DNA of 64,000 nucleotides from Ischnura elegans. Lineage: Eukaryota; Arthropoda; Insecta; Odonata; Coenagrionidae. The position numbers and the translations under genes were made by a program. The stretch is from the NCBI RefSeq assembly GCF_921293095.1, contig NC_060249.1, positions 80,053,907 to 80,117,906 on the forward strand. The letters run 5' to 3'. Positions 37,676 to 47,769 of the stretch are shown here, piece after piece (positions within the stretch are counted from its first letter, which is position 1; each line of letters opens with the position of its first letter). The notes below the pieces were generated by a model. It worked only from the letters and a program-made list of their open reading frames with translations. It did not search any database and was not told the origin of the DNA.

Positions 37676-37905
37676 TTGGAAATTTCTTATAAGAAAATTT
37701 CTTATCAGAAATTGGACATATTTCTTATAAGAAAATTTCTTAAAAGAAAATTTCTTATCAGAAATTGGGCATTTTTCTTACAAGAAAATTTCTTATAAGA
37801 ATTTTTCTATAAGAAAATTTCTTATCAGAAATTGGGCATATTTCTTATAAGAAAATTTCTTATAAGAATTTTTCTTATAAGAAAATTTCTTCTAACTATC
37901 AGTTA
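37676..37905. repeat. Left palindromic minisatellite (TTTCTTATAAGAAAA units)
   Basis: About 230 bp of near-tandem 15-bp palindromic units, interspersed with CAGAAATTGGGCATATTTC spacers at about 37709, 37755 and 37825. A CRISPR array is excluded because spacers repeat and units are self-complementary. Confidence 0.85.
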
Positions 37906-38769
37906 CAAAATGTTATTTATAACAAATTTTCTGATGGAAATATTTATTATAAATATCATATAAACATGCTTAAAACACTTGCGCAAACTTCTATAAAAAG
38001 CTGCATAAGATTTACATCCCTACTGAGAGTATAAAGTTAGCATTATACCTAATTCAATCCAAATGTAGATGCCTATATCTTATACAGCAAACCTAATGAT
38101 TTCCCATGAACCAAATGTAGATGTCTATCATCAGTGTACATCAAAAAGGACATTGAAGCTCTGTAAAGTTCACCTGGCTGGCCATACAAGGCGAGATACC
38201 ATAGAGGTCTTTCAGGGCATGGGCTCTGTATAGGGTTAATGTCCCCACATGCTAAAAGAAACTAAAATCAATGAAACCAACGATAGCCTAGAATGATGGA
38301 CTGATAATTGAATACAACTTTGGCAATCATTACGCAATGAAAGATACAGGAATTGCAATATGGAATATGATTTTACCTGGAAAATTGAAGAAGCAAATGT
38401 AATAATTAAATTCAAGTTCCACTGGAGATAGGTACTTCAAGAAATTATATGGGAAGGAAGAGTAAAATTTGATAAATAAAATGCATATGAGCAATGTTTA
38501 TTTAAGATACCAGAGAGAATGAGACCTCTACATACAGATTTGGATAGATAATGAAAGAAATAAGCAAAGCAAAATGGAATTTGATGCCATTTTGGAGAAA
38601 AGGATACGTAGAATATGGCTAACAATAAGTGCAAGATTTAGGGAAATTAATAGGAATCACAGAAACACTGATTGAGAATAATAGTTGATGTATTTTCCAT
38701 AAAATAATAACTGTGCAGATGTTGGCATACTCATACAAATTCATTCTCATTCTCTTCAGAGAAGACTAA

Positions 38770-38889
38770 CCCCTATGAAAAAATTGTATAAACCTGTTTC
38801 AAAATTTTATACAATTTATACAATTGCCATGGCAATGTATAAGATTGTATAAAATTTTGAAACAGGTTTATACAATTTTTTCATAGGGG
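38770..38889. mobile_element. 120-bp near-complete palindrome, MITE-like
   Basis: Both ends read CCCCTATGAAAAAATTGTAT inward. The arms (about 60 bp) pair almost without error up to a centre of TTGCCATGGCAA. The ends resemble the CCCTATTG ends of the enclosing element. No coding capacity. Confidence 0.85.
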
Positions 38890-39166
38890 AAATCACTCAC
38901 TTTGTCCATTAAAACACTGTTTTCATTAAAACTTCCTCTTATGTTAGATATGCCACAATCTGAAAAATATACATGTCTATCTAAATAAATGATGAAAAGT
39001 TTAAAATTCAACGAAACTATCTGTTTAAGGTAATATAATTTTAGGAATGCCAGTTTTTTAATACTTACCAAATGAGGTCAATGCCTTATTTTGGTTAGAA
39101 GCACACGACTTATTTTATTAAACTGCTATCACAAAGACATAGTGAATGATTAACATATAAAAGCAA

Positions 39167-39217
39167 TCCCTAGCAACCTAGCAACCAAACAAGTTTTGGT
39201 TGTTAGGTTGCTAGGGA
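39167..39217. repeat. Hairpin with 23-bp arms
   Basis: Arms 39167-39189 and 39195-39217 (TCCCTAGCAACCTAGCAACC type) pair with one mismatch around a 5-bp loop. Confidence 0.8.
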
Positions 39218-39604
39218 ACCATGTGAACAGTATCCTGCAACGTATGCAATCGTAGTATACATCGTGGTTATTCATGGCCCATATCGAACTTCCATCGGTC
39301 AAGTAATCTGTAGACTCGAAACAGAGGGATCTTATAAGTCTACAATTTTTCATGTGCCCTCAGCTAATTATACTAGCAAGTCGCATTAAAGAAGCCTCCG
39401 CTTCTTGGAACCATTTATGTCAAATACCATGCTGAAAAAACCCAGGAAATTAGCAGAACATTACTTAAAAAAGAGTTATACATAATTTCAAAAAATTATC
39501 TTATGTAGAATTCCTTAAATAATTATCAATTGCCAACATAAGTTATGGTGACACGCCTGCTGGATAAAAACCTAAAAGGTATGCGACCCACGCAGCATTA
39601 TTGT

Positions 39605-39870
39605 AGAATTCTATACGAAATGCAGATTTCTTATAAGAATTTTTGTAAGACTTATAGAATCCTATAAGAATTTCTATAAGACTTATAGAATCCTATAAGA
39701 AATCTGTAAGACTTGTAGATTCCTATAAGAATTTCTATAAGACTTATAGAATCCTATAAGAAATATGTAAGACTTATAGAATCCTATAAGAATTCTGTAA
39801 GACTTATAGAATCCTATAAGTCTTACAGAATTCTTATAAGAATTTCTGTAAGACTTATAAGAAATTTTCA
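39605..39870. repeat. Right palindromic minisatellite (AAGACTTATAGAATCCTATAAG units)
   Basis: About seven copies of a roughly 30-bp unit containing AAGACTTATAGAATCCTATA and GAATTTCTATAAGAC variants, some inverted. The array lies just inside the right end of the 2.2-kb element. Confidence 0.85.
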
Positions 39871-40329
39871 ATAGGGAATCGAGTAGTAGGCGACGGATTG
39901 AAAAAAACGCAGAAAAATACACGTCTCTTTATTTTATAGCCTCTATCAAAATCATTGATTACAATAAATTTGATAACGACCCTATTCAAGCATTGAAAAA
40001 GGATATTTATAGACATCCCATGTAGATGTGATCACAGGAAGGTACCAAGCAAGAATCCACAGAGAATGCTCATCATTGCAAATATGCCTTAATGCAAAAG
40101 CGTCTTCGCCAAGACAAGTTAAGCCTATTGGGTGATGAAACTGATTGGAGGGGATTAGTGTATTGGGCATTGACAGACGAAATGGAAGAGTGGCCAAGGC
40201 CTTCATGGTGAGGAATTCAAGTGAGATAACTTCTATTGAGGCCATGTGAACATTCCTACCACTAGGATTAGGGAGTGAGTTAAGGATGTTGAGGACGACG
40301 CAGGATTCACCAACATTCTCACTCATTTC

Positions 40330-40440
40330 TCACAAGTGTTTCAACCCGGGGGAAGGATAAGTGATGGTAGAGCTCACAGCAGATACAAGCTGTAAGTGAC
40401 TCATTCAGGGTATAAGGCCAGTTCCTTACCCTGGGCCATC
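40330..40440 (-). repeat. SINE type 2 tail fragment
   Basis: The minus strand has CTGAATGAGTCACTTACAGC, TGTGAGCTCTACCATCACTT and GGGTTGAAACACTTGTGAG, parallel to 8100-8180 and 4145-4240. Confidence 0.6.
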
Positions 40441-41834
40441 TCATACAATAGAGACAAGAAGAAGACCATTTTACTTTATCTATGGGCCCTCAATTAAGTG
40501 AAACGTGGAGTGACTTTATGGGATGCAGTAAGGAATCACCTGGACTACTTTCATCTACATTCTACCCTCGATTAGGGTAAAAACGAACTACTTAACCCCT
40601 CCGTTTAACAAATTATTTATTTAGTTCTTCATAAAGGAGTTAGAAACAAATAGGTTCCAAGATTATGTTTTCCATGGCACTTTAAAAGATATCTACTCAT
40701 CTTAGCTCAAGCAAACTAACCCTCCCACACAAACCTCCAAGTCACTCAAGGCTCACAGCCGAATTTGTGTAACAGCTGTTTAGCATTCTCTGTTCACTCA
40801 TAGCAATTTTTCACAAATGTAAAGCTATCGTTAGAATTTTGTTAAGTGAACGCATAAAGTTTTTCTCAGATCAGACCAGATCCCATGTCCATACCATATT
40901 TTCAAAGTGTAGCATTACAAACACGAAGTAGTACCTCTCTTTTTCATCATTAAACCTTCCGACAAGATGTTTAACAAATCTCAGCTTCTTTAGGGCTCCA
41001 CTGCAAATACTTCAGCCCCATGGTTAACACATTCACAACAACCGACACCAATAGGGTAGTTTCCTTCACCAAAGAAAACGAAAGGCATTGATTGCGATTC
41101 ATTACCCACCATTAGTGTATTCTTAATATGCAAATTATTTGGTTTAAGAATTCCCAGTATAGACGAATGTAAATGGTCAATTTTAACTTCATTTGAAAAA
41201 GGCCAGATTGGCGCCCATACGATGCCACTCCACGTGACGTCACCGGGGCCCAGATGCTATACAAATAGTCAGGAGTTTTAGATCATCTGAGATTACCAAT
41301 GCATGCATGTGGCATAGAGCTCAGGGAAACATTTCTTAATAATCACCTATTAAAATTGCCAATGGTCGGAAATTTTCCTTCGTTTGATAGGATATTAGTA
41401 ATCCTTTAAGCCAAGCGCTACCTGCTAGCAGGGTACTCTGCTACCTGCTGGCAGCCTGTATCGTATCGGTGCTCATATCCTCGCACCAAGGTGGCCTCAC
41501 AAGGCAGCAGCTGGAACCAGAATGAAGACAACCGGGCTTTTCCCAGCATTCATACTTAGCTGTCACTTTTTCACGTGCTTGAAAATTTTCACCTTTCATT
41601 TAATCGCGAAAAATGGATAGAGTCATTTAAAAAGCTAAAAGCGTGAAATAAGTACTTCAGGAGTAATAATCTTTCAATTTAGGCAATTTATAAAAAATAA
41701 GAAACCACCCTATTGATGTCATGCCAGTGAAGATCACAGAGATGCCTGCTGCCGATAGGCGTAAACCAAATTAAGAAAAAAAGAACTTTGCTCCTCACCA
41801 GATAAATTTCCACAGAAGAGAATGTCACCTTGGT

Positions 41835-41935
41835 AGCTTGGCTACTTAACTGGCTAACGCACTCGACCTGGGGGATCTGGGTTTGAATCCCGGTCAAAGC
41901 AAATAATTTGTTTCTGTGGATTTTTCGCACTAACT
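41835..41935 (+). repeat. tRNA-derived SINE head
   Basis: TGGCTACTTAACTGGCTAAC (A-box-like) and GGGTTTGAATCCCGGTC (B box) are correctly spaced. No acceptor-stem pairing, so it is not a tRNA gene. Confidence 0.65.
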
Positions 41936-42301
41936 ATAATAAATTGATACCGTAGTGAGGGTGTTAAAAGCCAAGTGTTCCACCTCCTAAGCCACTATGT
42001 TCCCCATTAACCAACTACAAATACTAATATTATGTAAGCCAGGTAAAAAAGATGAGAAAAATTTCCTTTGCAAATTAAAAGATGTCATTTTTTGGTATTT
42101 TTCCTTACCAAGCACATCACAACACACTTATTTCATTAAGAATTTGCATAAAACAAGGCTGAATTATATTGAATAAATTAAATAATTGAGGAAAATTGTT
42201 TATTAAATGTTTCCTCTCAGGACTGTTCATGACATTCAGTACAATTGTTAAGTTAGACCAATGCAAAAAAATTCTAAAAACCAAACATACTACAACATTT
42301 A

Positions 42302-42497
42302 GGGCCCCCGCGCACTGGCAACTTTTACAAAGCAACATTTTTGTTGCTTTGAGGAAGTCCCTATGGAACACACGGCAGTTGCTGCAACTAAAAAGTTGCC
42401 CTTGCGCGGGGCCACAGTCAATTTCGTGTGTTTCATTTGAACATCCACAAAGCAACTAAATAGTTGCTTTGTAAAAGTTGCCAGTGCGCGGGGGCCC
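42302..42497. mobile_element. PIF/Harbinger-like MITE, 35-bp perfect inverted ends, TTA duplication
   Basis: Both ends read GGGCCCCCGCGCACTGGCAA and continue identically to AGCAAC (35 bp). TTA flanks both sides (42299-42301 and 42498-42500), the 3-bp TWA duplication of PIF/Harbinger. The element is 196 bp and non-coding. Confidence 0.92.
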
Positions 42498-42644
42498 TTA
42501 GTCCACTATATTTTTTCCCTTCGTATTTATTTTCTATTTTTAACTATTTGAGGGCCCATTGAAAAATTAAAAATGTATTCATAAAAGAGAAAGGGAAAAT
42601 GAAAGTTTTGCAATAGCTATCACATGGCATTATGAATTATGAAC

Positions 42645-44170
42645 ACATACATCTACATAATACCCTACAAGCCACCTCTAGGGTGTTTGGCAGGGGGTGA
42701 AAAATCACCAACATGCAGCATGCAAGAGGACCGCCACATGCACACCACACAGTCAAAGAAATATTACGCACACTAGAAAAATGTACATGCTTATTCATAA
42801 AAAAATTGCTAACGGTTAGTAATTCCAAGAGCAAATATATGCAGGTTAGAACTATGAAAAAACATGCAATGAGTGATCCTAGCGAGCGATGCCATTAATC
42901 CTATCAATTGAGACAATGTTGCTATCCTTAATAGTACGAGGGAAGAATGACATTTTAAATCTCTCTGTTTTGCAGTCTATTTCTTTTATTTTATTCTCAT
43001 GATCGCGCCTACTATAGTACGATGGTAAACGAAGGATATGATTCACGTCGTCTGAGAAAATATCTTCTTCGAGTTACCTAAGTAAGTTAAGCCTATACTT
43101 CAATCTACGCTCCTGTAAAGATTCCCATCCTAACTCGTGTAACATACTTGAAACGCTGCACTTTTTGTCGTAACAACTCATCACAAATCTGGCCGCCCTG
43201 CACTGTACTCGATTGATTTCAGCTATTAGTCCTACCTCGTAAGGGCCCCACACGCTAGCAGCATATTCCAAGTGAGGCCTCACTAGAGTCAGGTAGCTTA
43301 ATTCTTTCACCTTTTTTGGGCATTTACAGAGAATTCTTTTTACAAATCCAAGTTTACGGTTAGCTTTCCCGTATACTTCACGTATGTGCTTACCCCAGGA
43401 AAGATCCCGGGTAATGGTGACCCCCAAGTATTTGACGAATTCGGTATTTGGTAGTGGAATCCCGCTAGCGGTGTAGCTCCTTGAAAATACATCCTTTTCC
43501 CAAAAATTCATCTCCATACACTTTTCAAGATCTGATTCTGACTCCCAAGTACTGCACCAGTCATTCACGGCAACGAGATCCTTTTCTAATGCTAATCTAT
43601 CGCTATGGTCGTAAACTTCTCTGTATACAACTGCATCATCTGCGAAGAGACGGATTTTGCTTGTGACCATGGTGGTTATATCATTAATGTAAATAAGAAA
43701 TAAAAGAGGGCCGATAACACTTCCTTGGGGTACTCCTGAGGTAACTTGAATTGTATCCGAGCTAACTCCATCCAAAACAACTCTCTGTTCGTGACCATTT
43801 AGGAAATCTTTGATCCGACCAATTAGGTGTGTATCTATCCCGAATGCTTCCAACTTTTGAATCACCTTTAAATGCGGAATCTTATCGAATGCCTTTCTGA
43901 AGTCTAAAAATATGGCAAACTTGAACATATGTGTCACCCCCGGATAAGATATCGTGAACGAAGAGAGCAAGATGAGTTTCACAAGACCTTCCTTTTCTAA
44001 ATCCGTGCTGTTCTTTTGCTGACAGATTTTGGCTATCTAGATGAGCCATTATCGAACTGAAAATAATATGTTCCAATATTTTGCAAGAAATGGAAGTACA
44101 TAAGTGAAATTGGACGGTAATTACTAGGCTTTTCCCTATCCCTACCTTAAAATATAGGCGTGACATAGGG
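42645..44170 (-). mobile_element. CR1/L2-like non-LTR retrotransposon, 5'-truncated, with broken reverse transcriptase
   Basis: On the minus strand two overlapping-frame blocks (44166-43882 and 43982-43074) encode a reverse transcriptase. The first carries LSAKEQHGFRKGRSCETHL. The second carries LDFRKAFDKIPH, SGVPQGSVIGPLLFLIYIND and the catalytic RLFADDAVVY (near 43650). A frameshift lies between the blocks near 43.9 kb. A second break comes at 43074, after which the usual C-terminal tail (MSFFPRTIKD-like) continues in another frame to about 42900. A 3' UTR of about 250 bp follows and ends at 42645 with the family end TTATGTAGATGTATG. The element is non-autonomous and is inserted 440 bp downstream of GINS1. 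Confidence 0.88.
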
Positions 44171-44608
44171 TGAAGAAGATAAATAAGGACACATAAGAAG
44201 ATACATCACAATATCTTTACATCACAAATAATGTGATTGAAGATAGAGAATAATAAATGTAAGAAATAAAAAATAATGAATGAACTAGGACAATCACACC
44301 ATGTATTTTCCATCAACTGTTATAAATTACAATCATCCCTTCTAAAATTTTACTTGCAAATCACACCACCAAAATAATAAATGATACAAATCAAACTATT
44401 GGAATAAGAAAAACTGTACATTAAAATGAGAGAGATGGACCAATTAATAATTTTGTACCATGAACCTTAGACCACAATTGTCAGTCCCAAACCTGATTCC
44501 CTGACCTTCATATAGTAACTTCACATAATAATATGCACTAACAATTTGATAAAAGTTTTCCAAAAATATTTCATAGAATTATATTGCCAATCTAACACAT
44601 GAGGTGGC

Positions 44609-47564
44609 TCACTGCACAATATGCTGGAGTATACCTTGACGAATCAATGGCTCACATTCTGATCTTGGGAGCAAGTGCTGGCTATTCTTTTTTAATAGGA
44701 CTACCTCACCATCTTCGAGTTCCAGCTTACCATAATCAACGAGGCATCGGACCTAAAATTAATTAAAATACAATTAATAACTCATTAAGTCGATGCCAAA
44801 CAACATTGCTATTTAATCCTTTTACCATGATTTAAATTGTACATAATTCCTTCTCTCCGACAGGTAACCAAGGAGAATACATGCCATACTTATCTAAATT
44901 TTACATTTGATACATATCTACTTGCCCGGAACTAGGGTAGGACAGGGGGGGCATGTGCCGTGGGCAGCAAATATCAGGGGCCGATAAAATTTGAAAAGTT
45001 CATTTTTAATTTTTATAATTAAATTATTAATTTATAAATAAGTAAACAATAACATTAATACAACTTCTTAATAGCAAAGATACGGTGCGATACGGTAACT
45101 ACTGCATCTCATAGAAATAGCTTATGGATGTATCATATTTTATACCATTTTTCCGAACTGACGGCGGCTGGGTGGAAAATAGAAACTAGCCAATGAGAAA
45201 CGCTGCCCCTTCCACCTCTCCGTTCCCCTCCATCCCCTTCCCATTTCCCCTCCGCTCCCCTCCATCCGGCCGACTGGCGTTGCCAGCCTTGGGAATAATG
45301 GTACTTTCGGGGGCGGCAGAACGAGCGCTGTACGATCTCATAAGATTCGGCTTGGCAACACTGCTAGCTGGAGAGCGATGTGCACTGCATGGAGGTCGGA
45401 GAGAGACTGTGGGTTCTTCCACACTTTCTCCTGTCGCTCTCCTGTGATTGGCTAGAAGAGTGGGTGGGTTTCGAGCACGCTCAAGGTCAGCCGCCGTCAG
45501 TTCAGAAAAATGGTATAGTGGTGGGGGAGGTTGGGTACGAGAGGGAGACCCCATCTTCTGCTTTTAATTTGGGCAATGATGTTGGGATCTTCATAGAGGA
45601 CCCTTGATTCTCCGTTAGTCCGTATCCTCCAGGTGCCTGGTATCGTATGGTATTTGGAGGACAGCTAAGGTCATTTGCGCTATGAAGGAAGATTATGGAG
45701 AGAAACCTGGCATCTGAAGAGCCTACTCTTTACGAAAGGTGCCAACGGGATCACAGCTCAATGTCCCATCCGACAGATGGAGTGTTGCGCTTGCGCGTGT
45801 GAAATATCCTCCACACAGCATTCAAGCAGGGATAGGGCAGTCTGAAAATTCTCTTCCACTGCCAGGATTTGAACCTGAGCCTACATGGTGGGAAGCTCTA
45901 GCCACCACACCAACCCAATTCCCTCCTCCAGGTGCTTCGGTCACATATTGGGCCAAGATTAGAGCATAGAATTTTGTTTTAGAAGACTACCTAAATGCCT
46001 CTGTTCTGATTGTTTGGTAAGTTAGCAGATCTCAGATCCATACAAATAAGTGCATAGTACCCTACTCTCATAAAGCATTACCTTGGTGCTTTTTGAGAGG
46101 ATGACATTGTTTAACGGTGTATGCAGAGCCCAATGACATCTATTTTCCAGCAGGGCTCTAATTTTAATTTATGCCTTTTCATCGTTACTCCCACCTACTC
46201 TCGATCTTAAGTACATTTTTGTTTTGGCACCTTTGGAAGTTAAAGCTATCCACTTTCAAAAAATTTCTAAAGCTATCTGGGTTTCTGCTTACACAAGATA
46301 TTTGGTTTTCTCTTCATTGACTCTTTAAGTCCAACTTTTTCTGCCCATTTTATAAGCATCGACGCTAGGTTTTTTAATCTGTCATAATCATATATTTTAG
46401 CTAAAACGTCAGCAAAAGCTAAAATGTGTATATATTTTCTGTCCAAGTATCACCCCCTAGTGAAGTTTTCTAGTCTAGCTCATAGTTTCTTCTGAAGCTA
46501 GATTGATGAGGAGAGGGGGTTTGACCATCCCACCTGTCTCACTCCTGCACTTATGTTGAAGGCATCACTTAATTACCCATTTACTTTGGTCTTCCTCTTG
46601 AGTCATTTGTATAAGCTTTTTTTGATTCTAAACAACAACAGAATACTAGTATAGCTAAGCACATTAAACTGAATGAGTCAAAGGCCTGATGCAATGAAAA
46701 CAAGAGCGGAAAAGTTGAGATAATCGGGGTCATAACTATCAATTGTGATACCTACCTCAATGTAGAGAGATTTTGGTGGCTTTGTATCCTGAGTAAGGTC
46801 CAACCCGTAGTTGTCTCCGATGGACTTCATGTAATTTGCTAAATATTTACTGTAATTGGCAAACCATTTGTTCTAGGAGACAAAGAAAAGAGAATTAACA
46901 GTTAACCAAGTAGTCTGACCATAATCCACTTACGATAAAAATACTTACCTCTGGTTCGCAAAGATTATATTTAATTTCTGGTGGAAGTATACTGCCGAAT
47001 TCCCAACGCATCTGTCGTATATATTGCAATCTGTTGTACCTAGAAAAAAATACAAAATAAATGGAATCAATCGATACTTATGAGATCTTCAATTAATCAC
47101 ACGAATCCATGATAATCCAAAGGGAGTGTATCACGTTACAGCAGTAAACGACGCAAAAGATAAACAAAATACCACTCACAAGTACGCCAACAAACACCTT
47201 TTATTCCTTTCTAAACTCGTATGCCTTAACTGAACTCCAGCAAAGTAGTTAGCATCACCGGATACTGATGCGTTACTGGATGAAAACGAAGTGAATTAAG
47301 TCAAAACTTCTTTAAGATATACCTCAACGTCATCAAAAGTGTAACTTACACATCCTTTTTGTTTTGCTCGAATAGAACTTTCATTTCCTCCAAAACTTGA
47401 CGCACTAATTCATCCTAAACAAACATTTTAAATACAGGTCAAGGGAATTTCTCAGAAACCAAAATTTTATATTTTGAAACTTAAGTACTTACGTTGAATG
47501 CTGGAAGTGAATCGGGACATCTATCTAACTCTTTTATAAGTTCGAACGCTTTTTCGCCAAACAT
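44609..47564 (-). CDS. GINS1: GINS complex subunit 1 (PSF1), complete six-exon gene
   Basis: GINS1 is a subunit of the GINS tetramer, which joins Cdc45 and MCM2-7 to form the replicative helicase in the nucleus. On the minus strand the coding exons are 47564-47493, 47414-47350, 47275-47180, 47039-46949, 46872-46756 and 44752-44609 (72, 65, 96, 91, 117 and 144 nt). All introns are GT-AG and all phases agree. The sum is 585 nt, or 194 aa plus TGA, against about 196 aa in animals. The N-terminus reads [17 protein letters not shown] and the fifth/sixth exon junction reads [12 protein letters not shown], both hallmark PSF1 stretches. The C-terminal B-domain includes [13 protein letters not shown] and ends LIRQGILQH. 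The helical A-domain (about 1-140) and B-domain (about 150-194) are therefore intact. The ATG at 47564 is the family start. Intron 5 (about 2 kb) holds a SINE and a GC-rich patch. The identification is firm. Confidence 0.95.
45185..45500. other. GC-rich patch within GINS1 intron 5
   Basis: Pyrimidine-rich then CpG-containing sequence, open on both strands. It may be an old insertion; identity unknown. Confidence 0.3.
45640..45935 (-). repeat. tRNA-derived SINE (type 3) in GINS1 intron 5
   Basis: The minus-strand head has GTTGGTGTGGTGGCTAGAGC (A-box-like) and CAGGTTCAAATCCTGGC (B box). The body has CTGTGTGGAGGATATTTCAC and GACATTGAGCTGTGATCCC, and the tail TTAGCTGTCCTCCAAATACC. The same body and tail recur at 59130-59430. 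Confidence 0.78.
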
Positions 47565-47760
47565 TTGATTGCGTAAACTTCAATAACACAATTTAAGGTA
47601 ATTGAATAACTTCCTACTCCTCCTTGCTACATACACGGCACAATATTTCCAAAACAAAAAGCCTCCTCTCACTCACAAGTCACCACCTTGGGTGATAAAC
47701 CGCGCCAGATCGCCCCGAATAAACAAGTGAATGACGTATTATGAGACGTTGCGCTGCGTT
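47565..47760 (-). promoter_or_regulatory. Likely promoter/5' leader of GINS1
   Basis: This stretch lies directly upstream of the GINS1 start codon and contains a locally CpG-bearing run (GCGCTGCGTTGCGCAAACG region, about 47745-47770). No TATA box or defined initiator was located. The call rests on position only. Confidence 0.25.
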
Positions 47761-47769
47761 GCGCAAACG

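Larger units (their letters stand above)
37671..39876. mobile_element. Putative 2.2-kb terminal-inverted-repeat element with palindromic minisatellites
   Basis: The left end CCCTATTGGAAATTTCTTAT and the right end (reverse complement) CCCTATTGAAAATTTCTTAT match over 23 bp with one mismatch. Each end leads into an array of TATAAGAAA-based palindromic units. The interior is AT-rich with no transposase and holds two further palindromes (38770-38889, 39167-39217). No clear target duplication, so the superfamily is unknown. Confidence 0.6.
39877..42301. other. No supported gene; SINE pieces only
   Basis: A SINE type 2 tail at 40330-40440 and a tRNA-like head at 41835-41935 lie here (listed separately). 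Nothing else was recognised. Confidence 0.45.

Noticed and set aside
37676-39870. CRISPR-like repeat arrays
   Set aside because: Units are palindromic and tandem, spacers are not unique, and the genome is eukaryotic.
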